Assembly: GCA_035546295.1 (NCBI GenBank)
Contig: DATKBT010000122.1
Coordinates: 1-56,457 of the forward strand
DNA from: DATKBT01 sp035546295
GTDB lineage: Bacteria > Acidobacteriota > Thermoanaerobaculia > Multivoradales > Multivoraceae
Reading direction: 5' to 3'
Length of the DNA stretch: 56,457 nucleotides
The translations under genes and the position numbers were made by a program. A model generated the notes under the pieces. That model was given only the letters and a program-made list of their open reading frames with translations, was not told the origin of the DNA and ran no database searches. Numbering within the stretch: the first letter of the stretch is position 1; each line of letters begins with the position of its first letter. This document shows positions 31,712-40,118 of the stretch, one piece after another.

Positions 31712-32293
31712 ATGGGCCAGACCGGCAAGACGGACGAAGAGCTGGTCGCCGACATTCTCGCCGGCAACGACGACTGCTTTCGCGTGCTGGTCGTCCGCTA
31801 CCAGAGCCGGGTGGTGAACTACCTCCACCGGATGCTCCGGGACGTGGACGAGGCGCACGAGCTGGCACAGGAGGTGTTTCTTCGGGTCTATCGGGCCCTG
31901 GACCGCTTCGACTCCCGCTATCGCTACTCGACCTGGCTCTTCCGGGTCGCTCAGAACGCTGCGATCGACCAGATACGCAAGCGGCGCCTGGCGGTGGTGT
32001 CGATGCACCGGCCGGAGACCGGCGATTCGGAGGGAGGCGAGTGGGAGTTCCCGAGCGAGGACCCGGACCCGTATCGGCAGGTTCGCAACGTCGAGCGCGG
32101 CGAGGCCCTCACCCGCGCGATCGAGAGCCTGCGCGGCGAGTACAAGGAGCTGATCGAGCTCAGACACTTCGCCGAGCTCTCCTACGAGGAGATCGCCGAG
32201 CTCAAGGGAATGCCGCTGGGGACGGTCAAGAACAAGCTGTTTCGCGGCCGCCAGATGCTCAAGGCCAAGCTCGGCGACTTCCTCACCGATTGA
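31712..32293 (+). CDS. rpoE: ECF RNA polymerase sigma factor
   Basis: A 193-residue extracytoplasmic-function sigma factor. Region 2 is clear (FRVLVVRYQSRVVNYLHRML, AHELAQEVFLRVYRALDRF, STWLFRVAQNAAIDQIRKRR), and region 4 has LRHFAELSYEEIAELKGMPL with the recognition helix GTVKNKLFRGRQ. The ATG was chosen for its GGCGGG ribosome site and because conservation starts there; a longer frame exists upstream. Gene order with the next two genes suggests a sigma, anti-sigma and envelope-target unit. The gene symbol marks the family, not proven orthology. Confidence 0.92.
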   Translation: MGQTGKTDEELVADILAGNDDCFRVLVVRYQSRVVNYLHRMLRDVDEAHELAQEVFLRVYRALDRFDSRYRYSTWLFRVAQNAAIDQIRKRRLAVVSMHRPETGDSEGGEWEFPSEDPDPYRQVRNVERGEALTRAIESLRGEYKELIELRHFAELSYEEIAELKGMPLGTVKNKLFRGRQMLKAKLGDFLTD

Positions 32294-32422
32294 GCGCCGG
32301 AGACGGTTCGCACCGGCTTCCGGTTCCTGGCCGAAACGATTCGCTCCCAGAGCCGTACTCGAACTAGAAGCCGCCGCTGCGGCGGCGCGGCAACGCCGGA
32401 GACCAGCGCGGGGGTGGCGACG

Positions 32423-33034
32423 ATGAACACGATGAACGAAGAGACCCTGATGAGGCTGGACCTCTGGCTCGACCAAACACTCGACCAACGGCTCGACCAA
32501 CAGCCCGACGACTGCACCGCCGATGCCGAGGAGGCCGCTCCCGCCGGACTGTCGCAGGCCCTGGCGAGCAGCCCCCTGCTCGCGGAAGAAGAGCGCTCGA
32601 TGCGGGCTCTCTTCACGCAGCTCCGGGAAGCCCGCGTCGACGTAGACGCCGACTTCACCGACCGGGTGATGTCGGCGCTGCCGCGGCGCCGGTCGCTGGT
32701 CTCGTGGGCGATCGCGGCGGCTCTCCTGCTCGGCTTCGCTCTCGGCGGCGCCGCTCTGCTCAGTGCCTCCGGACTCGACGGCGGCTCGCTCGGCCTGTTC
32801 TCGGCTCTCGGCGACTTCGTCGCCACCAGCCTGCTGGCCGGCGCCGGTCTGCTTGGCGCCACCTGGAGCGGCATCGGGACGGCGGTTCGCGAGTGGCTCG
32901 GGCCTTCGCCGCTCAACTGGGTGATCGCGGCGGCCGTGATGCTCTCGCTCTGTCTGCTCCTGATCTCGCTCCTCCGGCGTCGCGTGCCGGCGCTGCAGCG
33001 CAGCCGTTCGTCGCGTCGCGATGACGTTCCCTGA
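32423..33034 (+). CDS. Probable anti-sigma factor (membrane protein)
   Basis: A 203-residue protein directly after an ECF sigma gene. The N-terminal half is cytoplasmic and acidic with ALASSPLLAEEERSMRALF and FTDRVMSALPRRR; two or three membrane segments follow (from about residue 92). This matches the layout of anti-sigma factors, although I see no zinc-binding HxxxCxxC motif. Near the N-terminus a 12-bp triple repeat (32468-32503) encodes LDQTLDQRLDQQ. A GTG nine bases upstream is an alternative start. The end overlaps the next gene by 14 bases. Confidence 0.7.
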   Translation: MNTMNEETLMRLDLWLDQTLDQRLDQQPDDCTADAEEAAPAGLSQALASSPLLAEEERSMRALFTQLREARVDVDADFTDRVMSALPRRRSLVSWAIAAALLLGFALGGAALLSASGLDGGSLGLFSALGDFVATSLLAGAGLLGATWSGIGTAVREWLGPSPLNWVIAAAVMLSLCLLLISLLRRRVPALQRSRSSRRDDVP

Positions 33035-34079
33035 GCGGGATGACGCCCCCGCTCGGGAGGACGTCCCGACGGGGATGAGACTCCCTGACCCCTCCCGCGG
33101 CTGGCCCTCCTCGAAGGCGACGGCCGCGGCGGTCGTGGCCCTGCTCGGCCTCGTCGGTGTGCGTCCGATCCCGGCGCAGCAGGCCTCCGAGCCCAGCGAG
33201 GCCGGCGAGTCGGGCGTCGAACGTTCGACCCCTGCGATCCACCTCGAGCGGGGCAGCCGTTCGAGCCGTCAGATCGTGGCCATCGGGCGCGATCTGGTGA
33301 TCGACGGCGAGGCGCTGCGCAACGCCGTGGTGCTCGACGGCGAGGCCCGGATCGGGGGGAGCGTCGCCGGCGACGTGATCGTCCTCGGCGGCGACGCCAT
33401 CGTCTCGGCCACCGGGCACGTGGCGGGCGACGTCTACGCGCTGGGGGGCGAGGTCCACAACGAGGGGGGGCGCGTCGACGGTCGGGCAGTCGCCTATCCC
33501 GCCGCTCCAGCCGGCTGGCTGCTGCTGATCGAAGGACCGAGCGTCGGCCTCGATCCCTTCTCGCCCCTGGTGCTGGGAGCGAAGCTCGCGTTGCTCGCCG
33601 CCTGGCTGGCGGTCTCGCTCCTGCTGGTCGTGACCTTTCCGCGCCCGCTGGCCGATACCGCACGCGAGGTGAGCGTCGAGCCGTTCCGCTGCTTCTTCAC
33701 GGGGGTCGTGGGGGTGGCCACCGCCGCGCTCGGCGTCGTCCTGACCAGCGGCTTCGCTTCGGCGATCGTGGGCGTGCCGCTGATCCTGGTCGTGGTGCTC
33801 GCCGCGCTCGCGCTCAAGCTCTGGGGCTCGGTCGCCGTCTTTCTCGCGCTCGGCGCCTGGGTGCTGTCGCGCCTGGGCCGCCGGCGGGCCGAGCTGCTCG
33901 AGGCGATCATGGTCGGACTCGTCCTCCTTGGCCTGACCAAGCTCCTCCCCTACGCCGGCGTCGTGGTCTGGACCACCCTGACCCTGATCGGAATCGGCGC
34001 CGCCCTGCGCACCAAGTTCGGGTCGCGCGAGCCATGGCTGGCGCCCTCCCCCGCGGGCGTCCTCACCGGGATCCGTTGA
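33021..34079 (+). CDS. Bactofilin-like membrane protein of the sigma-factor operon
   Basis: A 352-residue protein whose middle (about 80-160) has a short repetitive beta-helix pattern like bactofilins and polymer-forming proteins: VLDGEARIGGSVAGDVIVLG, GDAIVSATGHVAGDVYALG. An N-terminal signal or anchor (about 33-52) and about four C-terminal membrane helices surround it. Proteins of this layout often stand next to ECF sigma factors; they are thought to sit in the membrane and form envelope-linked assemblies. Its start overlaps the anti-sigma gene by 14 bases, so the three genes form an operon. Exact role unknown. Confidence 0.75.
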   Translation: MTFPERDDAPAREDVPTGMRLPDPSRGWPSSKATAAAVVALLGLVGVRPIPAQQASEPSEAGESGVERSTPAIHLERGSRSSRQIVAIGRDLVIDGEALRNAVVLDGEARIGGSVAGDVIVLGGDAIVSATGHVAGDVYALGGEVHNEGGRVDGRAVAYPAAPAGWLLLIEGPSVGLDPFSPLVLGAKLALLAAWLAVSLLLVVTFPRPLADTAREVSVEPFRCFFTGVVGVATAALGVVLTSGFASAIVGVPLILVVVLAALALKLWGSVAVFLALGAWVLSRLGRRRAELLEAIMVGLVLLGLTKLLPYAGVVVWTTLTLIGIGAALRTKFGSREPWLAPSPAGVLTGIR

Positions 34080-34122
34080 AGGATGGGAGCCGGACCGCTT
34101 ACGACCGGATCCTGCAACCGCC

Positions 34123-34151
34123 TTGATTTGCCCGGATCGATCCCTTAGCCT
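34123..34151 (+). promoter_or_regulatory. Candidate sigma-70 promoter of the zinc-ribbon TPR gene
   Basis: TTGATT (34123-34128) and TAGCCT (34146-34151) are 17 bases apart, about 90 bases before the ATG. Each box has three or four consensus bases. Confidence 0.4.
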
Positions 34152-34241
34152 GCAGGCGACCCTTGGTGAGGTTGCTGCGGCCCCTCGCCGCTCTTCCAGC
34201 GCTCTTCCGACTTCTTGCCTCTCCTCGAACAGGACCCGCCC

Positions 34242-36071
34242 ATGTGGTGTCAGGTCTGCGGCGCAGCCAATTCGGACGAGGCCGAGTACTGCTCGAGGTG
34301 TCAGCACAAGCTGCTGGTGATCTCGGGCGCTTCCGGCGAGGGTGAGGAGCTCACCGGCGCCGACGAGGACTCGTTCTCCTTCGACGAGCACCTGCTCGAG
34401 CGCATCTCCATCCTCGAGGAGGTCCTCAAGCGCGTCGGGGAGACCGTGCGTTCGATCCTCAACGCGCTGCACAAGCAGGAGGAGAACATCCTGGTCAATC
34501 ACGCCGGGCTGGCCACGGTGCGCGAGCTCCTCGAGCGCAACGGCGTGGTGGCGGTCGAGGAGTGGGAGGGGTTGTGGGAGAGCAAGCTCCAGGATCAGCT
34601 CCTCGCGCTCGAGCGCCGCGACCGTTTCGCCCGGCGCCGGGAGGCGATCTCGGGCCTCTACCAGGGGGACAGGCGCACCGGCTTCGAGCGCCAGCTCGAC
34701 GAGGCCGAGCAGGCCTTCTACGCCTTCGACGTCGAGCGCGCCATGCGCGCGCTCGAAGGCGCCTTCAAGCTCGATCGCGACAACCACGAGCTGGCGCTCT
34801 TCCTCGCCGAGTCGTACTTCCATGACGGGCTCAACGACAAGGCGCTCGAGTCCTTCCGGATCGTGCTCACGCTCAAGCCCGACCACTACGAGGGGCTGGT
34901 GTACTCGGGCGTGATCTATCACCAGTGGGGCGAGAGCGAGCGCGCCGAGGAGTGCCTGCGGCGGGCCGTCGCGGTTTATCCCGATGCCTTCCTCCCCCAC
35001 TTCACGCTGGGCGCGATCTACGCGCGTCGCGGCAGCCTGAGCAAGGCGGTGGTTTTCCTCGAGAACGCGCTCTCGATCGACTCGGTGCCCGAGGCGCACT
35101 ACCTCCTGGGCAGTTGCTGCTACGAGATGGGCGCCCTCAAACAGGCGATCTCGGCGCTGTCGGAGGCGATCCGCGCCGATCCGGCATTCGAGGACTGCTA
35201 CCACCTGCTCGGCCTCTGCTACCTCGACCGCCGCTGGAACCGCAAGGCGCTCGAGGCCTTTCGCCAGGCCCAGCGGCTCAACCCCAAGCGCATGCGTTAC
35301 GAGGAGCTGGTCTCCTACCTGTCGGGGCAGGACGTCGAGGCGATTCCCAAGGTCGGCTCCGTCGCCGCCCGCTGGCAGCGCGAGGCCGAGAGCCGGCTCG
35401 GCCGGGGGGATACCCGCGATGCGGTCAAGCTCTACCGGCAGGCGCTGGTCGAGGAGCCCGACAATCCGACGCTGCTGATGAGCTACGCGCTGGTCTGCCT
35501 GCAGCTCGACCGCTGCCAGGAGACGCGCGTGCTCACGCAGCGCGTGATCGACCTGAAGCCCGGCGAGATGCTCACCGCGACCGCTTACGCCACCCTCATC
35601 GCCTCGCTGCGTTTCGAGGGAAAGCTCCGCGAGGGCAACCGCGTCGGCCAGCGGCTTCTCGACGAGGGGAGCTCGGACTTCACCCGCACCATCGCCTATT
35701 ACGAGATGGCCTACAACCTCGCCGAGATGGACGAGAACCTCGACGAGGCGCTCGAGCATGCCCGCCGCTCACTCCAGTGCTCGCCTGCGGAGCTCAAGCA
35801 GTTTCCGCTCGCAGCGCTCGGCTGGGTCCACTACAAGCGGCGCGAGTTCGAGGAGGCGATCGGCTACCTCTCCCGCTCGGCCGAGCTCGGCCGCAGCTCG
35901 ACCACCATGACCCACCTCGGAATGGCGTTGCTCGCCGCGGGCGACGAGGAGCAGGCGCGCGGCGTCCTCGACGAGGCCCGCCGGCTGGGCGATCGCGGCG
36001 CCCTCGAGGACAAGATGATGGAGCTGATGCGCGACAGCGCCAAGCTCCACGAGCGCGTGCGCCGGCGGTAG
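34242..36071 (+). CDS. Zinc-ribbon and TPR-repeat protein
   Basis: The 609-residue protein starts MWCQVCG and has a second CSRC pair at residues 17-20, a CxxC-x10-CxxC zinc ribbon. An acidic linker and a helical, possibly coiled-coil part (about 45-150) follow. At least eight TPR units occupy about 155-400 and 480-600, for example ALFLAESYFHDGLNDKALES, HYLLGSCCYEMGALKQAISA and DCYHLLGLCYLDRRWNRKAL. No signal peptide is seen, so it is cytoplasmic. It is probably a protein-binding scaffold; partners are unknown. The ATG is preferred over an upstream TTG because it starts right at the zinc ribbon. Confidence 0.85.
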   Translation: MWCQVCGAANSDEAEYCSRCQHKLLVISGASGEGEELTGADEDSFSFDEHLLERISILEEVLKRVGETVRSILNALHKQEENILVNHAGLATVRELLERNGVVAVEEWEGLWESKLQDQLLALERRDRFARRREAISGLYQGDRRTGFERQLDEAEQAFYAFDVERAMRALEGAFKLDRDNHELALFLAESYFHDGLNDKALESFRIVLTLKPDHYEGLVYSGVIYHQWGESERAEECLRRAVAVYPDAFLPHFTLGAIYARRGSLSKAVVFLENALSIDSVPEAHYLLGSCCYEMGALKQAISALSEAIRADPAFEDCYHLLGLCYLDRRWNRKALEAFRQAQRLNPKRMRYEELVSYLSGQDVEAIPKVGSVAARWQREAESRLGRGDTRDAVKLYRQALVEEPDNPTLLMSYALVCLQLDRCQETRVLTQRVIDLKPGEMLTATAYATLIASLRFEGKLREGNRVGQRLLDEGSSDFTRTIAYYEMAYNLAEMDENLDEALEHARRSLQCSPAELKQFPLAALGWVHYKRREFEEAIGYLSRSAELGRSSTTMTHLGMALLAAGDEEQARGVLDEARRLGDRGALEDKMMELMRDSAKLHERVRRR

Positions 36072-36234
36072 CAGCCTCTCCGGCCGGCGCCGGCCGACGA
36101 GCTCGCGAGATCATCTCGCGCGAGACCAGGACGCGCCAAGAGGAGCGCCGCTCGCTCCCGTTGCGGTCACCGTTGGGCCCGGGCGAACCCGGGGGCGACC
36201 CGCCCGCGCCGTCCGATCCCGATCCCGTCTCCCT

Positions 36235-36267
36235 AGGAGCCCGTGCTGAGTTTCACCACGGGCTCCT
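36235..36267 (+). promoter_or_regulatory. Perfect 11-bp hairpin before proS
   Basis: AGGAGCCCGTG (36235-36245) pairs perfectly with 36257-36267 around an 11-nt loop. It lies 163 bases after the TPR gene stop and 83 bases before the proS start. It has no T-run. It could end the upstream transcript or act in the proS leader; no T-box sequence was found. Confidence 0.55.
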
Positions 36268-36350
36268 GGGGTCTGTGGAAAGATCGCTGCTCCCGCCGAC
36301 TCGCCCGCCTGCGCGGCGTCCAGATCCCGACAAGAACATCGGAGTCCACC

Positions 36351-38084
36351 TTGCGTTGGAGCCAGTACTTCCTCCTCACCGCCCGAGAGAGCCCCGCCGA
36401 CGCCGAGGTCGTCAGCCATCGCCTGATGGTGCGCGCCGGCATGCTCGCGAAGCTGGCCGCCGGGATCTACACCTATCAGCCGGCGGGCTGGCGGAGCATG
36501 CGCAAGCTGATGGCCATCATCCGCCGCGAGCTCGACCGCATCGGCTCGCACGAGCTGTCGATGCCGGCGATCCAGCCGGCGGAGCTGTGGCAGCAGTCGG
36601 GCCGCTGGCAGGCGTACGGCAAGGAGCTGCTGCGCATCAGGGATCGGCACGAGCGCGAGTTCTGCTTCGGACCGACCCACGAGGAGGTGATCACCGACCT
36701 GGTGCGCGGGGACGTCAAGAGCTACCGCCAGCTCCCGATCAGCCTCTATCAGATCCAGACCAAGTTCCGCGACGAGATCCGCCCTCGCTTCGGGCTGATG
36801 CGAGGTCGCGAGTTCCTGATGAAGGACGCCTACTCCTTCCACGCCACGGCAGAGAGCCTGGATCTGACCTACCGGGACATGCACGCGGCCTACTCACGCA
36901 TCCTCGAGGCCTGCGGCCTCGAGTTCATCGTGGTCGAGGCCGACACCGGCACGATCGGCGGCTCGAGCTCCCACGAGTTCATGGTGCTCGCTCAGACCGG
37001 CGAGAGTGTGGTCGTCCACTGTCCGTCCTGCGGTTACGCCGCCAACGTCGAGAAGGCGACGACCACGCTCGAGACGCCGCGGGACTCGAAGATCGCCGAG
37101 GCGGAGCCCGGATCGGCGCCGCGCGAGGTCCCGACGCCCGGACTGGTGACCGTCGCCGAGGTCGCCGAGAAGCTCGAGACCCGGCCGGATCTCATGGTCA
37201 AGACCCTGATCTACGACGCGATCGAGGGGGAGCGCTCCGAGCTGGTGGCGGTCGCCGTGCGCGGCGACCGCGAGATCAACGAGGTCAAGCTCGGCAACTT
37301 CCTCGACGCCCAGGTCGTGGTGCTCGCCTCCGAGGAGCGGGTGAGGGAGGCGACCGGCGCTCCGGTGGGCTTCGCCGGTCCGGTCGGGCTCGCCGAGGGA
37401 GTGCGCCTGATCGCCGATCCCTCGGTGCGCGGGCTCGGCTCCTTCGCCTGCGGCGCCAACCGCGCCGACGCGCATCTGGTGGGCGTCGAGTGGGGACGCG
37501 ACGCCGAGCCGGAGGCGTGGGTCGACCTGCTGCTGGTGGCGGGGGGCGATCCCTGCCCGAGCTGCCAGCGCTCGCTCGAGAGCTCGCGCGGCATCGAGGT
37601 CGGCCACATCTTCAAGCTCGGGACCAAGTACTCCCAGGCGATGGGCTGCACCTTCACCGACGAGAACGGCAAGGACCTGCCGATGGTCATGGGCTGCTAC
37701 GGCTTCGGCGTCGGGCGCACGATCGCGGCCGCGATCGAGCAGAATCACGACGAGCACGGCATCGTCTGGCCGCTGCCGCTCGCCCCCTTTCAGGTCCTGG
37801 TCCAGGCGCTCAATCCCGGCGACGCCGCCGTGCGCGAAGCCGCCGACGCGCTCGATTCGGAGCTGCTCGCGGCCGGCGTCGAGGTGCTCTACGACGATCG
37901 CGACGAGCGCCCCGGCGTCAAGTTCAACGACGGCGACCTCGTCGGCATCCCGATCCGGGTCACGGTCGGCGCCCGGTCGCTCGCCGACGGCGTCGTCGAG
38001 CTCTCCCGCCGCGCCTCCCCGAAGGACAAGGAGCGCGTGCCGATCGCCGAGGCCGTGGAGCGGGTTCGCGACCTCCTCCCGTAG
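36351..38084 (+). CDS. proS: Prolyl-tRNA synthetase (bacterial type with editing domain)
   Basis: This class II synthetase charges tRNA-Pro. Start: TTG after GGAG with a six-base spacer, giving MRWSQYFLLTARESPADAEV as in ProS; an upstream frame adds 36 unconserved residues. Length 577 (E. coli 572). Motif 2 FCFGPTHEEVITDLVR and KFRDEIRPRFGLMRGREF, motif 3 GCYGFGVGRTIAAAIEQ. The insertion editing domain lies at about 235-390 (LVTVAEVAEKLETRPDLMVK, FLDAQVVVLASEE). Before the domain sits a small Cys pair (CPSCGYAANVEKA) and another CPSC later. Confidence 0.95.
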   Translation: MRWSQYFLLTARESPADAEVVSHRLMVRAGMLAKLAAGIYTYQPAGWRSMRKLMAIIRRELDRIGSHELSMPAIQPAELWQQSGRWQAYGKELLRIRDRHEREFCFGPTHEEVITDLVRGDVKSYRQLPISLYQIQTKFRDEIRPRFGLMRGREFLMKDAYSFHATAESLDLTYRDMHAAYSRILEACGLEFIVVEADTGTIGGSSSHEFMVLAQTGESVVVHCPSCGYAANVEKATTTLETPRDSKIAEAEPGSAPREVPTPGLVTVAEVAEKLETRPDLMVKTLIYDAIEGERSELVAVAVRGDREINEVKLGNFLDAQVVVLASEERVREATGAPVGFAGPVGLAEGVRLIADPSVRGLGSFACGANRADAHLVGVEWGRDAEPEAWVDLLLVAGGDPCPSCQRSLESSRGIEVGHIFKLGTKYSQAMGCTFTDENGKDLPMVMGCYGFGVGRTIAAAIEQNHDEHGIVWPLPLAPFQVLVQALNPGDAAVREAADALDSELLAAGVEVLYDDRDERPGVKFNDGDLVGIPIRVTVGARSLADGVVELSRRASPKDKERVPIAEAVERVRDLLP

Positions 38085-38295
38085 CGGCCGGCGCCTTTGT
38101 CGACCGCCGACGCCCGCTGCGACGCGGACTCGCCAACACCGCGATTTTTCGAACGCACCCGTAGCGGCCCACCTCCTGGTCGGCCGACGAGTGCACCACC
38201 TCGCTCTGCGACCGCTACGCTCTCCGAGCGCACCCACGCGAACCGCCTTGCGGGGGCGCGGCGGCCCTGCGACGAGCGATGATCGGACCGTGCAG

Positions 38296-38341
38296 ATCCC
38301 CAACGCGTGCAGTCCGCGCAGGCGCGGCCGGCACTGGGGAT
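38296..38341. terminator. Probable bidirectional terminator between proS and the CNNM gene
   Basis: Nested arms ATCCCCA/TGGGGAT, GTGC/GCAC and CCGCG/CGCGG (loop CAGG) build one imperfect stem in the gap between convergent genes. It is followed on the plus strand by ACGTTTTGG and lies ten bases from the end of the minus-strand gene. The remaining 200 bases of the gap show no gene. Confidence 0.5.
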
Positions 38342-38350
38342 ACGTTTTGG

Positions 38351-39718
38351 CTACCCCACCGCCTCGGAGGGCGTCTCGCTGCTGTCGTCCCGGCTCGGCA
38401 TCGTCACCCGTAGCGACAGGATCCGATTGCGATCCACCTCGAGCACCTCGAGCTCGAGCGGCCCGAACGTCACCCGGTCGCCGACGCGGGCCCGACGCCC
38501 CAGCTCGGAGAGCGTCACCCCCGCCAGCGTGTCCTCGTCACGCTCGTCGCCGAGGTCGATCGCGAGAGCGTCCTCGAGGTCCTGGATGAGCATCGATCCG
38601 AGGATCTGGTAGACGCTCTCGCTCACCTTGACCAGCTCGGGGCGCTCGGCGTCGAACTCGTCCTGGATCTCGCCGACGATCTCCTCGATCACGTTCTCGA
38701 GCGTCACGATGCCCGCGACGCCGCCGTACTCGTCGAGCACCGCGGCCATGTGCTGGTGCTCGTGGCGCATGCGGCGCAGCAGCCGGTCCAGCGGCAGCGT
38801 CTCGGGGACGAAGAAGATCTCGCGACGGATCTCCTCGAGGTGCTTGGGGACCTGCTTGGCGTGGAACAGGTCCTTGATGTGAACGAGGCCGATCGTGCGG
38901 TCGAGGTCCGCCTCGCACACCGGGAACCGCGTGTGGCCGCTCTTGCGCGCCACGTCGAGGCTCTCCTCCAGCGATGCGAGGGTGTCGAGGAACACCACCT
39001 CGGAGCGCGGCACCATGACCTGGCGGGCCACCCGGTACGACAGCTCGAAGATGTTGTCGAGCAGCTCCCGCTTGTGCTCGGTCAGTCGGCTCTCCTGGTG
39101 CGAGGCGAGCAGCCGACGGATCTCTTCCTCCTCGTGCGCATCGTCCTCCCCGACCGGCTCGAGGCCCAGCAGACGCAAGAGTGCGTTGGCCATCCCGTTG
39201 AGCAGCCAGATCGCCGGGTACGAGATCTTGTAGAACATGAAGAGGGGAATCGCCACTCCCATGCTGGTCGGCTCCGGTTTCCGGATGGCCAGGGTCTTGG
39301 GCGCCAGCTCGCCGAGCACGATGTGGAGGATGGTGATGATCGCGAAGGCGATCACCAGGCTGGTCGAGTGCACCCACACCTCGCCCAGTCCGAGCGCAGC
39401 GAACGCGGGTTCGAGCGTGTGCGCGACCGCCGGCTCGCCGACCCAACCCAGAGCCAATGAGGCGAGGGTGATGCCGAGCTGACACGCCGACAGATAGGCG
39501 TCCAGGTGCTCGACCATGTGGCGCGCCAGGCGACCGCTGCGCGTCTCGCCGTGCTGGTCGATCTGCGTCGTGCGCACCTTGACCAGCGAGAACTCGGCGG
39601 CGACGAAGAACCCGTTGAGGAGGACGAGCAGGAGCGCCACCGCCATCCCCGTGAACGGGTTCAGCTCGAAACCGCCGAACGGCATCGCCGCCAGCGAGAT
39701 GTGGCTACCTATGCCCAT
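38351..39718 (-). CDS. CNNM/CorC-type membrane protein with CBS domains
   Basis: The 455-residue protein has a DUF21/CNNM membrane domain (about 15-215; ALLLVLLNGFFVAAEFSLVK, ACQLGITLASLALGWVGEPA, HIVLGELAPKTLAIRKPEP), then two CBS domains (about 225-350; VMVPRSEVVFLD, HMAAVLDEYGGVAGIVTLEN) and a C-terminal CorC_HlyC domain (VYQILGSMLIQDLEDAL). The family includes magnesium/cobalt efflux proteins and so-called hemolysins; a role in Mg2+ handling is more likely than hemolysis. A second ATG 33 bases inside is an alternative start. Confidence 0.88.
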   Translation of the reverse strand: MGIGSHISLAAMPFGGFELNPFTGMAVALLLVLLNGFFVAAEFSLVKVRTTQIDQHGETRSGRLARHMVEHLDAYLSACQLGITLASLALGWVGEPAVAHTLEPAFAALGLGEVWVHSTSLVIAFAIITILHIVLGELAPKTLAIRKPEPTSMGVAIPLFMFYKISYPAIWLLNGMANALLRLLGLEPVGEDDAHEEEEIRRLLASHQESRLTEHKRELLDNIFELSYRVARQVMVPRSEVVFLDTLASLEESLDVARKSGHTRFPVCEADLDRTIGLVHIKDLFHAKQVPKHLEEIRREIFFVPETLPLDRLLRRMRHEHQHMAAVLDEYGGVAGIVTLENVIEEIVGEIQDEFDAERPELVKVSESVYQILGSMLIQDLEDALAIDLGDERDEDTLAGVTLSELGRRARVGDRVTFGPLELEVLEVDRNRILSLRVTMPSRDDSSETPSEAVG

Positions 39719-40118
39719 GGGCGCAGATGCGGAGCGCCGCCTTGGCCGCGGGCGCTGGCATCGCAGAGCGAACGGGCTCGCGAGCGGGGCCTGCCGCCTC
39801 GCAAGAAATCCAGCGTCGGCTCCAGGGCTGGTCGATCAACGCGCGGCGGTGGCGCCTCGGAGCCCACGGGTCGTGGCGCCGGCAGCCGGGGGTTCCCAGC
39901 GTGCGCTGCCTTCGGATCGGACGAAAGAGGCGGGGGGCGTTCAGGAGGGTCGTCGATCACCAGACGGCGAGTTTACCAGGATCGACGCCCTGGGGAGAGG
40001 GTTTTCCCGCGCAAGCAGATCGCGGCGGAGCTCGCGGGTATGCTCGGTCTCGACCAACCGTCTGCGCATCGGGCGAGATCGCCGCTCGACCGGGGGCCGG
40101 CGGTCCCACGGCTCCTCC
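39719..40118. other. Divergent intergenic interval between the CNNM gene and ilvA
   Basis: These 400 bases should hold promoters in both directions. The ilvA frame remains open across most of the interval, but the sequence is unlike any synthase or signal and is read here as non-coding. No clear promoter pair or repeat was found. Confidence 0.5.

Noticed and set aside
32913..35759. A 948-codon minus-strand frame
   Set aside because: It is antisense to three plus-strand genes with clear domains and has no recognisable motif.
36072..36350. T-box riboswitch before proS
   Set aside because: No T-box consensus or antiterminator pairing was found, only a simple hairpin.
34925..38164. A 1079-codon plus-strand frame
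   Set aside because: It spans the TPR gene and proS in another frame, and its product is Arg/Gly/Pro-rich with no domain.
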